64,000 bases of DNA from Kitasatospora cineracea (GCF_003751605.1 NZ_RJVJ01000001.1:2542001-2606000); one strand, 5' to 3'; shown: positions 1 to 8,228, counted from the stretch's first letter. The notes: a model not told the origin generated them from the sequence alone. A program made the numbers and translations.

Positions 1-410
1 CCGTCGTCGACGTCGACATCGAACTCGGCGCCGTCCGGGTCGTCGACGTCACCGTCGCCCAGGACGTCGGCCGGGCCCTCAACCCCCGGCAGATCGAGGA
101 CCGGATCGAGGGCGCCGTCGCCCAGGGCGTCGGACTCGCCCTGCTGGAGAACCTGCGCACCGAGGGCGGCGTCCCCGTCAACGCCTCGCTCACCGGCTAC
201 CGGCTCCCCACCGCGCTCGACACCCCCGACGTCCGGATCGCCGTTCTGCTGGAGGAACGCGACGTGGTCGCCCCGTTCGGTGCCAAGGCCGTCAGCGCGG
301 TGCCCGCCGTGGTCGCGCCCGCCGCGGTCGCCGCCGCGGTCCGCGCCGCGACCGGGCTGCCGGTCGGACGGCTGCCGATCCTGCCGGAGGACGCCACGGT
401 GCCGGCCTGA
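1..410 (+). CDS. xanthine/aldehyde dehydrogenase molybdopterin-binding subunit, C-terminal fragment
   Basis: The reading frame is open from the left edge and ends with TGA at 408-410, so only about the last 135 residues are present. The segment DVTVAQDVGRALNPRQIEDR followed by EGAVAQGVGLALLE is typical of the C-terminal part of the large Mo-cofactor subunit of xanthine dehydrogenase/CO dehydrogenase-like enzymes, and the later APFGAKAVSAVPAV stretch matches the usual GAKGVGE-type active-site loop region. In this position many family members have GAKGxGEPP; here it reads GAKAVSAVP, so the exact substrate is unclear. The family hydroxylates purines or aldehydes in the cytoplasm. The rest of the gene and any FAD and FeS partners lie outside the window. 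Confidence 0.8.
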   Translation, partial: VVDVDIELGAVRVVDVTVAQDVGRALNPRQIEDRIEGAVAQGVGLALLENLRTEGGVPVNASLTGYRLPTALDTPDVRIAVLLEERDVVAPFGAKAVSAVPAVVAPAAVAAAVRAATGLPVGRLPILPEDATVPA

Positions 411-469
411 CGGGGCCGATGGGCCTGACGCGGGCCTGCGCGGTCCGACGCGGGCCTGCTCGGCCTGAT

Positions 470-493
470 GGCCCCGCCCGTTCGGGCGGGGCC
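470..493. terminator. hairpin terminator between oxidoreductase and peptidase genes
   Basis: A perfect inverted repeat, GGCCCCGCCCG / CGGGCGGGGCC with a TT loop, lies between the two convergent genes and almost touches the stop codon of the leftward gene at 494. It lacks a T-tract, as is common for actinomycete terminators, and could serve both directions. Confidence 0.6.
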
Positions 494-2065
494 TCAGCGC
501 TTCTGGTCGGTCTTGCTCTTGGTCTTGCCCTTGGTCGCCGAGGTCGCGGCCCGGACGTGCTCCGCCCAGGCCGTCTGGAACGCGTCGCCGCTCCGGCCGG
601 TCGCCGCGGCCAGCTCCTCCGCGTACCCGCTCGGCTTGGCGTAGTGCGCGGCGACGAAGGCGAACACCTTGGCCTCCCCGTACGTCGCCGCCAGGTACCG
701 CACCGCGTCGCCGCTCAGCGCGTAGTTCGCGGACCTGGCCTCGGCGGTGTCCGCGTAGAACTCGCCCTCCTCGCCCGGCAGCCGGCCGTCGAACTCCACC
801 TCGCGCAGGTCGTCGGCCAACTCCTCGCGGGCCAGCGAGTCCTTGCCGCGCAGCGCCATGAACTCGGCGAAACCCTCCGCCACCCAGTCGTGCGGCTGCC
901 CCTTGCCGGCGGCCGTCGGACGCTCCGACAGCAGCGTGGCGACGATCGCGTGCGCCATCTCGTGCCGGCCGATGTCCGTCACGCCCTCCTGCCAGTGCGA
1001 GCCGGTGAACCGGCTGTCGGTGGTGTCCATCACGATCCGGCTGCTGCCGACCGTCATCCCGTCCGCGCCGCTGCGGCCCGGCGCGTCGGCCGCCACCACC
1101 GGCATGTTGACGCCGGCCTCCAGGCTGTCGTCCTGCTTCCCGTCGCCCTGGTACAGCTTGTTGTAGACCTCCCGGTTCTTCTCCAGCACCACGAAGAACC
1201 CCTGCGCGCCCCGCCGTTCGCCGACCGGCGCCGGCGCGAACTGCCGCCAGGCCGACAGGTCGTCCCCCGCGGCCCGGGCCAGCACGTCCACGTCCCGGTC
1301 CAGTTCGCCCTCCTGGCCCTTGTCCGCCATCGCCACCAGGTGGTCGCGCACCCGCACCGACAGGTCGTCGTACACGTCCCACGGCGCCGGGTAGTACCCC
1401 GTGTCCAGGCTCTTGCCCTGGTGGTCCTTCACCGCCCCGACCCCGGTTATCACCTCCGTGCCCGACCCCACCGGCAGCACCTGCCACCCGTACTCCTCGG
1501 CGATCGGCAGGTTGTCCACGTCCTTCACCTGGTGCACGAAGTCCACCCGCAACTGCCCGTTCAACGGCGACGCGGACACCTCCCAACGCGCCGTCTCCCA
1601 CGGCACCTTGAGCAGGTTCCGGAACACCAGCCGCTGCCGGTCCTTCACCGCCCCCGCCGCGAACGGCCGGACGAACGCCTCCTCGTCCTTCGCCGCCAGC
1701 GCCCGCGTCAACCCGTCCGCGACCTTGCGCCAGTTCTCCTGCTCCACCACGTACGCGGGCGTCGTCGGCCGCTTCCGGTGCACCTGCAGGTACGCCGTCC
1801 CGCCCACCGCGGCCGCCACCACCAGCAGCACCACCCCGATCCCCAGCCACGCCAGCACCCGCGCACCCCGCCGCGGCGGCTGCGGCGGGTACGGGTACGG
1901 GTAGGGGTACGGCGGCTGGTACTGCTGATCCTGGTACTGCTGGTACGGCGGAGGCGGATACACCGGCCCCGCCTGCCCCGGAAACGACTGCTGCCCCGGC
2001 ACCGGCCCACCGGACTGCGGCGGATGCGTCAAGAGACCCCCCTGGACGAACGACGCGCCATTCAT
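494..2065 (-). CDS. membrane-anchored gluzincin-like peptidase of unknown substrate
   Basis: 523 residues from ATG 2065. Residues 1-65 are a Pro/Gln/Tyr-rich cytosolic segment, 69-92 a single transmembrane helix, and the rest is probably extracytoplasmic. HEMAH at 368-372 is an HExxH zinc motif, and E397 and E401 in an EGFAEF stretch about 25 residues later fit the third ligand of gluzincin (peptidase MA-like) enzymes. Residues 100-200 resemble a substrate-binding-type domain that I do not recognise. It is divergent from the first mycosin 122 bases away, so it may belong functionally to the T7SS locus, but this is inference from position only. Upstream in-frame ATG codons exist; 2065 was chosen because the sequence before it looks non-coding and G-rich. 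Confidence 0.75.
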   Translation of the reverse strand: MNGASFVQGGLLTHPPQSGGPVPGQQSFPGQAGPVYPPPPYQQYQDQQYQPPYPYPYPYPPQPPRRGARVLAWLGIGVVLLVVAAAVGGTAYLQVHRKRPTTPAYVVEQENWRKVADGLTRALAAKDEEAFVRPFAAGAVKDRQRLVFRNLLKVPWETARWEVSASPLNGQLRVDFVHQVKDVDNLPIAEEYGWQVLPVGSGTEVITGVGAVKDHQGKSLDTGYYPAPWDVYDDLSVRVRDHLVAMADKGQEGELDRDVDVLARAAGDDLSAWRQFAPAPVGERRGAQGFFVVLEKNREVYNKLYQGDGKQDDSLEAGVNMPVVAADAPGRSGADGMTVGSSRIVMDTTDSRFTGSHWQEGVTDIGRHEMAHAIVATLLSERPTAAGKGQPHDWVAEGFAEFMALRGKDSLAREELADDLREVEFDGRLPGEEGEFYADTAEARSANYALSGDAVRYLAATYGEAKVFAFVAAHYAKPSGYAEELAAATGRSGDAFQTAWAEHVRAATSATKGKTKSKTDQKR

Positions 2066-2120
2066 AGCACAGCCCCCGACCCACCCCCACCAGCCCTTTC
2101 CCCACCAGCAGTGCGTGAAC

Positions 2121-2129
2121 GATACGATC
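2121..2129 (+). promoter_or_regulatory. GATACGATC promoter-like motif of mycosin 1
   Basis: GATACGATC contains TACGAT, a good actinomycete -10 hexamer (TAnnnT), about 60 bases before the first mycosin. The same nonamer recurs before the second mycosin and before the small T7SS gene, which suggests coordinated transcription. No convincing -35 box is seen. Confidence 0.45.
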
Positions 2130-2187
2130 CCCCCGTCCCAGCCCCCACAACCGGGGCCGGGACACCGACCGGGGGGTGGGTACACGC

Positions 2188-3525
2188 ATGACGCACGGCC
2201 GAATCACGCGAACACTGGGCACGGCCGCCCTGACCGCAGGCATCCTGCTCGGCACGCTGCCGACCGCGCCGGTGGCGTCGGCGGACCAGGTGCGGGACGG
2301 GCAGTGGGCCAACTCGTACTTCGGGCTGGACAGGGTGTGGTCGGTCAGCAAGGGCGACGGGGTGACCGTCGCGGTGATCGACACCGGCGTCAAGGCCAGT
2401 CACCCGGACCTGACCGGGTCGCTACTTCCGGGCTATGACCCGGGGGGCCAGGGCCGGGAGACCAAGCCGACCAGCGAGCACGGGACGGGCATGGCGAGTC
2501 TGATCGCCGGCCACGGGCACGGCAACGGCGAGGGGGTGGTCGGCCTCGCGCCCGGTGCCAAGATCCTGCCGATCTTCCACGGAGACGGCGGCTCCATGCC
2601 GAAGGGCATCAAGTGGGCGGTGGACCACGGTGCCAAGGTCATCAACATCTCCGAAGTCACGGACACGGCAGAGCGGGACTCCTTCACCGAGGCGGTGGCC
2701 TACGCCCTTCAGCACAAGGTGCTGATCGTGGCGGGTGCGGGCAACGACGGAGGTCCGGTCCTCCCTCCGGCCGATGTGCCCGGGGTGCTGGCCGTCGGCG
2801 CGGTCGACAAGAACCGGAAGGTCTGGCCCCAGTCGAACTCCGGTCCCCAACTCATGCTGACAGCGCCCGGCGTCGACGTGGTGATGGCTGGTACCGGCGG
2901 GCCGGGCTCCTGCACCTCGCAGTACTGCATGGCTGACGGAACTTCGGACTCCACTGCGTACGTCTCGGCCGCGGCGGCCCTGGTGTTCGCCAAATACCCA
3001 GACCTCACGCCGGGGCAGGTTGCCAACCGCCTGGTGAAGACCGCCGCGGCTCCCGCAGGTGTCTCCCAACTGCCGGACAGCCGCTACGGGTACGGTGTCA
3101 TCCGCCCCTACGAGGCACTGACCGCGGACATTCCGACGGGCTCCGCCCAGGGCCCGCTCGCAGCCGCCGCCGACACCGCAGCCACGGACAGCGCTGGCCA
3201 GGCCCCGGCCGACCACCGCTCCCCTTCGGCCGTGCAGGGCATCCAACAGCCGTCGTCCGGCCTGTCATTGCCACTGATCGCAGGCATCGGCGACGGCGCG
3301 GTGGCGCTCCTGATCGTGGTGATCGTCGTGGCGGCAGTGGCGAGCAGCCGGAAGCGCAGGCGAGCCCAACCACTGCCCTCCTACCAACCACTGCCCTCCT
3401 ACCAACCGGTCCCCGTCCTGCCGCCCCACACCGCCCCGCCGGGCTGGCCGCCCGCGCAGCAGCCGTACGGGTCGCCGCCGGGGTATCCACAGCAGCAGGC
3501 GCCCTACCAGGGCGGCGGCCGGTAG
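2188..3525 (+). CDS. mycP: mycosin 1: T7SS-associated subtilisin-like serine protease
   Basis: 445 residues; ATG 2188 is preceded at good distance by GGGGGGTGGG, whereas the in-frame GTG 2176 has no room for a ribosome site. Signal peptide about 1-32 (ends VASA-DQ). The S8 catalytic triad is visible: D65 (AVIDTG), H98 (SEHGTG) and S253 (DGTSDS), with oxyanion N186 (AGAGND). A transmembrane helix near 360-386 and a Pro/Gln/Tyr-rich cytosolic tail complete the mycosin architecture. After the catalytic Ser the usual AAP is replaced by DSTAY, which is atypical. Mycosins are membrane-bound proteases needed for T7SS function. The copy downstream is a tandem paralogue sharing a 67-base identical stretch (2266-2332). 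Only the family is certain; whether this copy is active is unknown. Confidence 0.9.
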   Translation: MTHGRITRTLGTAALTAGILLGTLPTAPVASADQVRDGQWANSYFGLDRVWSVSKGDGVTVAVIDTGVKASHPDLTGSLLPGYDPGGQGRETKPTSEHGTGMASLIAGHGHGNGEGVVGLAPGAKILPIFHGDGGSMPKGIKWAVDHGAKVINISEVTDTAERDSFTEAVAYALQHKVLIVAGAGNDGGPVLPPADVPGVLAVGAVDKNRKVWPQSNSGPQLMLTAPGVDVVMAGTGGPGSCTSQYCMADGTSDSTAYVSAAAALVFAKYPDLTPGQVANRLVKTAAAPAGVSQLPDSRYGYGVIRPYEALTADIPTGSAQGPLAAAADTAATDSAGQAPADHRSPSAVQGIQQPSSGLSLPLIAGIGDGAVALLIVVIVVAAVASSRKRRRAQPLPSYQPLPSYQPVPVLPPHTAPPGWPPAQQPYGSPPGYPQQQAPYQGGGR

Positions 3526-3582
3526 CCAAGGAAATGTAGTGGCCCTGCCACGGGAGGCCAGTGCCAGGGCGGGTGGCGGACG

Positions 3583-3591
3583 ATACGATCG
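3583..3591 (+). promoter_or_regulatory. GATACGATC promoter-like motif of mycosin 2
   Basis: The same GATACGATC nonamer as at 2121, here about 65 bases before ATG 3655, inside the 129-base gap between the tandem mycosins. It suggests that the second mycosin has its own promoter rather than relying on read-through. Confidence 0.45.
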
Positions 3592-3654
3592 GACCGTCCT
3601 GTGTTCCGGGGGCGCTGCGAGAACGAACGGGCTGTCTACTGACGGGGTGTTTGA

Positions 3655-5036
3655 TGAGGCTGGCCAGACTGACAGGTGTGCTCGGCGCGACCGCTCTGAC
3701 AGCGGGCGTGCTGTTCTCGGGAGCGCCGGTGGCGTCGGCGGACCAGGTGCGGGACGGGCAGTGGGCCAACTCGTACTTCGGGCTGGACAAGGTGTGGTCG
3801 GTCAGCAAGGGCGACGGGGTGATCGTCGCGGTGATCGACAGCGGGGTCGACGCGAGCCACTTGGACCTGACGGGCTCGCTCCTGCCCGGGTACGACCCGG
3901 AAGACCAGGGGCGTGAGACCAAGCCGACCGATGAGCACGGGACGGGCATCGCGAGTCTGATCGCCGGTCACGGGCACGGCGACGGCGAGGGGGTGGTCGG
4001 TCTCGCGCCCGGGGTCAAGATCCTGCCGGTCTACCGGGGGGAAGGCAACACCATGCCGAAGGGCATCAAGTGGGCGGTCGACCACGGTGCCAAGGTCATC
4101 AACATCTCCCAGGTCACGACCACGAGTGGGCCGGAAGACTTCGTCGAGGCGGTGTCCTACGCACTCCAGCACAAGGTGCTGATCGTGGCCGGTTCCGGTA
4201 ACGACGCCGGCGCGGTCCGCACCCCGGCGAACACCCCAGGTGTGTTGGCGGTCGGTGCCGTGGACAAGAACCAGAAGATCTGGGCGAAGTCGAACTACGG
4301 TCCCGAGCTCATGCTGACGGCACCCGGTGTCGGCATTGTGACAGCTGCCCCCGAGACGGTCGGCTCCTGCCGGAACCCGTACTGCATCGGCGACGGGACT
4401 TCGGATGCGACCGCCTATGTTTCTGCCGCGGCGGCCCTGGTGTACGCCAAGTACCCCGACCTCACGGCAGGACAGGTGGCCAATCGCCTGGTGAAGACCG
4501 CTGCCGCTCCGGCAGGTGTCTCCCAACTGCCGGACTCCCACTACGGGTACGGGACCATCCAGCCCTACAAGGCCCTGACAGCGAACGTTCCGGCCGGATC
4601 CGCACAGGGCCCCCTGGCTGCCGGCGCCGCTGCTCCTTCCACGGGCGCCGAGACGCCGAAGCCGAAGGACTCGGGCGGTGCCGGCGCGGGCACGGGCACG
4701 GGCGGGCTGGGTTCCCCCGAGGCGGTGCCGGGTGTTCAGAAATCGTCGTCGGGATCGCCCTTGCCCTTGATCCTGGGTATCGGTGGTGCTCTGGTCGTGC
4801 TGATCGTCGTGGTGACAGTGATCGCCGTGGCCAGTAGCAGGAAGCGAAACCGCGCGCAGAACTTCCAGGCCCAGGCCGGTGCAGCCCCGTACGGGGCTGC
4901 ACCGGGGTGGCCCCCGCAGCAGCAGCCGTACGGTCAGCAGGGCCACCCGGGCCAGCAGCCTCCGCCGCCCTACGGCTACCCGCCGCAGCAGCCGCCTTAT
5001 AACAACCCGTACCAGGACGGGAACCAATCGCGTTGA
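3655..5036 (+). CDS. mycP: mycosin 2: T7SS-associated subtilisin-like serine protease
   Basis: 460 residues from ATG 3655, preceded by GACGGGG. Signal peptide 1-29 (VASA-DQ), catalytic D62, H95 and S250, oxyanion N183, then a low-complexity Gly/Thr/Ser linker, a transmembrane helix and a Gln/Pro/Tyr-rich tail. It is a tandem duplicate of the preceding gene: the mature N-terminus is nearly identical at DNA level (3723-3789 equals 2266-2332), whereas the linker and tail have diverged. That pattern fits recent duplication or gene conversion restricted to the catalytic core. It also has the non-canonical GTSDAT after the catalytic Ser. The small and large T7SS proteins follow in the same orientation, so it probably acts on or with them; no substrate is proven. 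Confidence 0.9.
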
Positions 5037-5063
5037 CGGTGTGTTAGCGCGCCGTCCAAACGC

Positions 5064-5072
5064 GATACGATC
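5064..5072 (+). promoter_or_regulatory. GATACGATC promoter-like motif of the small T7SS gene
   Basis: Third copy of the nonamer, about 80 bases before GTG 5151 in the 114-base gap after mycosin 2. TACGAT at 5066-5071 would be the -10. Confidence 0.45.
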
Positions 5073-5150
5073 GAACGCTATGACTGAGACAACCCGTCAG
5101 TCAGAGTGCTACCACGGGGAAGTTTCGACACTCCAGGGGGAGAGGGCCTC

Positions 5151-5474
5151 GTGTCCGACGGATACAGCGTCAACCCTGCAGAGCTGGAGGCAGTCGTCAA
5201 ACGACTGCGGGCCCTCCAGCAGAACATCAGCACCTGCGGGTCCAACACCAGGTACAAGACCGACATCACCCAGGATGCCTTCGGCGGTGACTTCGTCGAG
5301 GCCCGGGCACTGTACAGCGCGCACGGGAACATGCAGGCGTTCCTGACCCAGACGATCTCGTCCATCGACGCGCTCATCAACGAGTACGGCGACAAGACCC
5401 AGATCGTCCACGACCGCTACGTGGGTCGTGAGGACGACGGTCAGACAACCATGAACCAGATTCAGGCGGGGTGA
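5151..5474 (+). CDS. small helical protein of the T7SS locus (WXG100/EspC-like size)
   Basis: 107 residues from GTG 5151, chosen because GGGGGAGAGG lies just upstream. The protein is predominantly helical, begins SDGYSVNPAELEAVVKRL and contains NISTCG and FGGDFVEAR; no WxG triplet is present. Size, acidic helical character and position directly before a large WxG protein (7-base gap) are like the small partner in Esx or EspC-type pairs. The analogous gene in locus B (33472-33900) has the same layout: N-terminal helix, a Gly-containing turn, an FG-F-EA motif (FGGDFVEARALYS versus FGSFAEAHGLYT) and a second long helix. It is probably a secreted partner or chaperone of the following protein; this is inference. 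Confidence 0.8.
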   Translation: MSDGYSVNPAELEAVVKRLRALQQNISTCGSNTRYKTDITQDAFGGDFVEARALYSAHGNMQAFLTQTISSIDALINEYGDKTQIVHDRYVGREDDGQTTMNQIQAG

Positions 5475-5481
5475 GTCAGAG

Positions 5482-7011
5482 ATGGCCGAGAGGACGCAGT
5501 TCGACAGCTACGCCCTGATCCCGCTCAAGAACATGGTGTCCGGCTCGAATCCCGGGCGGATCAAGGAAGTCGGTCAGCACTGGCAGAACGTCCACGAGGA
5601 GCTGACGCAGGCCGCCGCGGACCTGCAGGCGGCGATCGAGCACGCCACCGCGAACTGGACCGGCGCGGCCTCGCAGGGCTTCGCCACCAAGGGCGGGCAG
5701 ATCCAGCAGGGCATGGTCAACACCGCCGCGCACGCGCAGAACACGTCCGTGGCGATGAACTACGCGGCGACCGCGCTCGAGCAGACCAAGTCGACCATGT
5801 CGCAGATCAAGGTCCCGGGCTTCATGGACCGGGTCGGCAAGACCTTGAGCGACGGCTTCGCCAGCTCGGACGAGGGGTTCAAGCGTGACCTCGCGTCGGG
5901 CATGAACCGGATCGACGCGGTCAACAAGAACGCGCACGACCTGTCCGCCACCGAGGTCGCACACCAGTACGCGATCGGTGTGATGGAGCACCTGGGCCCG
6001 CAGTACACCCAGGCCGCGTCGTACATGGGCGGCAACGAGCAGATCGGTATCTCGGAACCGGTGACGAAGTTCCCGCCGGACCCGCCCACCACGGTTGTGC
6101 CGCCCGGCCACACGCCGCCGAGCCTGCCCAACCCGAAGTACCCGAGCGGGGTGCCGCCGCAGGAGCCGCAGCAGCCCCCGACGACGGGGCTGCCCGGGGG
6201 GCCGCATCCGACGCAGCCGGTGCATCCGGTGCAGCCGGTGGTTCCGCCGGGGGGGACGTTGCTTCCTGGGGGGACGTTGCCGCCGTTCACTCCGCCGACG
6301 TTCACGCCTACGCCGTTGCCGCCTTCGACCGGGATCCTGGGGGTCGACCCGCCGCCTGTGGTGGGGACGCCGCCGGGGACCGGTGGTGGGCTGCCCGGTG
6401 GGGTGGGGACGCTGCCGAGTGGTGGTGGCGGTGGTGTCGGCGGGTCCGGTGGCGGTGGTTACGTGCCGGGTGTCGGCGGTGGCGGTTACCTGCCCGGTGG
6501 CGGTGGTCTCGGCGGTGGCGGCCGGGTGTCCGGCGGCGGCGGGCTGTCGGGTGCCGGCGGGGCCGGTGGCGGCCGGGTGTCCGGTGGCTCGGGTGCCGGA
6601 GGTGCCGGCCGCGGTGCCGGGGCCGGTGCCGGCACCGCGGGGGCCGGTGGCTCGGGTGCCGGTGGTGCCCGCGGGGCTGCGGGTGCCGGCGGGATGGGCG
6701 GCATGCACGGCGGTGGCGCCGGTGGTGCGCGGGGTGGTGCTGCCGGTGGCAAGGGCGGCAGCGGCCTGGTGCGCAAGGCCGGTGGCACGGTCGGTGGTGC
6801 GAAGGCCGGCGGTGCCGGTGGACGGGCGTTCACCGAGGGCGGTTCGGGCATCGGGAAGGGGCGCGCCGGGCAGGCGGGCGCGGCCGGGATGCACGGCGGC
6901 TCGGGCAGCGGCGGCAGCAAGAAGAAGAACCAGGGGCACCGTCCCGACTACCTGGTCGAGGACGAGGACACCTGGCGCGGTGGCGAGGCCAACCCCGGCG
7001 TCATCGAGTAG
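5482..7011 (+). CDS. large WxG-domain, Gly-rich putative T7SS substrate (locus A)
   Basis: 509 residues from ATG 5482, with GGGTGAG upstream. Residues 1-180 are helical with a WTG motif at 59-61 (WxG turn); 200-300 are Pro-rich; 305-460 are almost entirely Gly/Ala/Ser with scattered Arg. The tail has two conserved pieces shared with the locus B paralogue: GGRAFTEGGSGIG and, at the extreme C-terminus (487-509), RPDYLVEDEDTW followed by ANPGVIE. Y490-L-V-E-D494 fits the YxxxD/E signal of ESX substrates, unusually placed at the very end. No signal peptide or membrane helix is seen, in line with T7SS export. WxG100 proteins are about 100 residues, so this is a PPE-like long form. Surface role unknown. 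Confidence 0.85.
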   Translation: MAERTQFDSYALIPLKNMVSGSNPGRIKEVGQHWQNVHEELTQAAADLQAAIEHATANWTGAASQGFATKGGQIQQGMVNTAAHAQNTSVAMNYAATALEQTKSTMSQIKVPGFMDRVGKTLSDGFASSDEGFKRDLASGMNRIDAVNKNAHDLSATEVAHQYAIGVMEHLGPQYTQAASYMGGNEQIGISEPVTKFPPDPPTTVVPPGHTPPSLPNPKYPSGVPPQEPQQPPTTGLPGGPHPTQPVHPVQPVVPPGGTLLPGGTLPPFTPPTFTPTPLPPSTGILGVDPPPVVGTPPGTGGGLPGGVGTLPSGGGGGVGGSGGGGYVPGVGGGGYLPGGGGLGGGGRVSGGGGLSGAGGAGGGRVSGGSGAGGAGRGAGAGAGTAGAGGSGAGGARGAAGAGGMGGMHGGGAGGARGGAAGGKGGSGLVRKAGGTVGGAKAGGAGGRAFTEGGSGIGKGRAGQAGAAGMHGGSGSGGSKKKNQGHRPDYLVEDEDTWRGGEANPGVIE

Positions 7012-7022
7012 TCGAACGGGGT

Positions 7023-7071
7023 GCGGCGGGCGTCGGCGGTGGTCCTGGGGACCGTCGCCGGCGCCCGCCGC
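7023..7071. terminator. bidirectional hairpin between T7SS locus A and DUF427
   Basis: Arms 7023-7043 and 7051-7071 pair with few mismatches (outer ten bases GCGGCGGGCG/CGCCCGCCGC perfect) around a 7-base loop, in the short gap between convergent genes. Confidence 0.6.
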
Positions 7072-7088
7072 CGTTGTGCGCGGGGTGG

Positions 7089-7807
7089 TCAGTCGAGGTG
7101 GAGGGTGACCCGGTCGTCGTAGAAGGCGACCAGGCCGGCGATCTTCTGGGACTCGGCGAACGGGGTGGGGTACGTCCAGGCGATGTTCGGGTGGAGGGTG
7201 TCGCCGAGGCGGACGGAGAGGTGGTCGGCGGCGCCCTTGTAGGGGCAGTGGGTGGTGCGGGTGCCCGGTTCGAAGAGGGGGAGGACCAGGTCGGTGGGGG
7301 CGAGGTAGCACCGGGTGGGCAGGCCGGTCTCGAAGAGCAGGCGCGGGGAGCGGGAGAGCGCCAGCAGGGTGCCGTCGAGTTCGACCCGGACGGTGCGGGA
7401 GGAGGCCAGGATGTCGATCCGGGTGTACGGGGAGCGGGCGTGGGTGAAGACCTGCTCGTCCTCCTCGTACCAGGCGTCCATCGCGGCCCAGTCGAAGCGC
7501 AGGTGGTCGCGGAGCGCCCCGGCGGGGGCGTCGGGGTACTGGCGGACGGCGTGTTCGGCGGTGCGGCCGTTCGCGGTGAGGTCGAAGACCCGGGCGGTGC
7601 CGAGCAGGGGGCGGCTGGAGACCCGGTCGGTGGGGTGAGCAGGTCGGTGCGGACGTCGGCGGTCGGGAAGTAGTGGACGGGGTGGTGGGGGCGTTCCCAG
7701 ACCAGCAGGGCGCGGGTGGTGTCGGCCACCGCCAGCCCGCCGAGGTAGGTGCGGATGCGTTTGCCGCAGGGTTCGATCCGTGGCACGGTGCCGTCGCTGG
7801 AGGCCAT
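7089..7807 (-). pseudogene. DUF427 protein, split by a one-base frameshift
   Basis: Start ATG 7807 opens MASSDGTVPRIEPCGKRIR and the first DUF427 half (LVWERPHHPVHYFPTADVRT). Near 7632-7635 the frame must shift by one base for the rest of the family sequence to continue (SSRPLLGTARVFDL, then YSP-like repeats and HCPYKGAADHLSV, PNIAWTYPTPF, ending at 7089). In the leftward reading LLTP should be followed by TDRVSS, but one base is missing in the GGGG tract, so the single frame runs into low-complexity Pro/Thr codons. All other positions look functional, and the loss sits in a homopolymer, so a sequencing indel is as likely as true inactivation. The family's function is poorly known. Confidence 0.8.
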
Positions 7808-7963
7808 GCCCGGGACAACGGCCGGCGCCGCCCGGGAGTTTCCGGACGGCGGAGGCGGAGAAGGGGGAGCGGAAATCGAAAAGGGGAAATGCAAATGGCG
7901 GCGGAATTCGCCGGGGACCCGGCCGGGAATGGCGGGCGCCCGGCGAATTCCTTCGGGGCGGAG

Positions 7964-8038
7964 TGGAGACCATGACGGGAATCGAACCCGTGTAAACCGC
8001 TTTGCAGGCGGTTCCCTCAGCCACTCGGGCACATGGTC
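7964..8038 (-). tRNA. tRNA-Cys (GCA)
   Basis: Leftward tRNA with acceptor stem GACCATG (8038-8032) pairing with CATGGTC (7974-7968), a T discriminator base (7967) followed by an encoded CCA. The anticodon loop CTGCAAA gives anticodon GCA. U73 is the main identity base of tRNA-Cys. T-arm ACGGGTTCGATTCCCGT is intact. Confidence 0.95.
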
Positions 8039-8123
8039 ATGGGGGTGGTGCGAACGGTGCTGCGTGCGGCGTGATCGAGCCCGTGCAGGCGTCAGGACGC
8101 CTACAGCGCAGGGTAGTTGCGGA

Positions 8124-8228
8124 TCAGGCGCAACAGCGGCGGCGGTGGCCGCGGCAACAGGAGCGGGCGCAGCCGGGACAGGAGGCACAGGTGCGGGGCG
8201 CTGCGAGGGCCGCCGTCTTCCTGCTCAT
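8124..8228 (-). CDS. 34-residue Cys-rich small ORF upstream of tRNA-Cys
   Basis: ATG 8228 has a strong ribosome site AGGAG six bases upstream, unusual for a chance ORF. The 34-residue product has seven Cys: a CxxCxxC run at 14-20 followed by two CC pairs at 24-25 and 32-33, and is Arg-rich and basic. It ends 85 bases before tRNA-Cys on the same strand, and a promoter (TTGTCT, 19 bases, TATAGT at 8302-8297) lies 69 bases upstream. It may be a Cys-responsive leader ORF in which stalling at tandem Cys codons influences the downstream tRNA, or a small metal-binding/redox peptide. I do not recognise it as a named family; chance is not excluded. Confidence 0.5.
   Translation of the reverse strand: MSRKTAALAAPRTCASCPGCARSCCRGHRRRCCA

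Noticed and set aside
5080..5346. Open frame starting ATG 5080 before the small T7SS gene
   Set aside because: Runs out of frame through the small T7SS gene; start lacks a ribosome site and the product is low-complexity in its second half.
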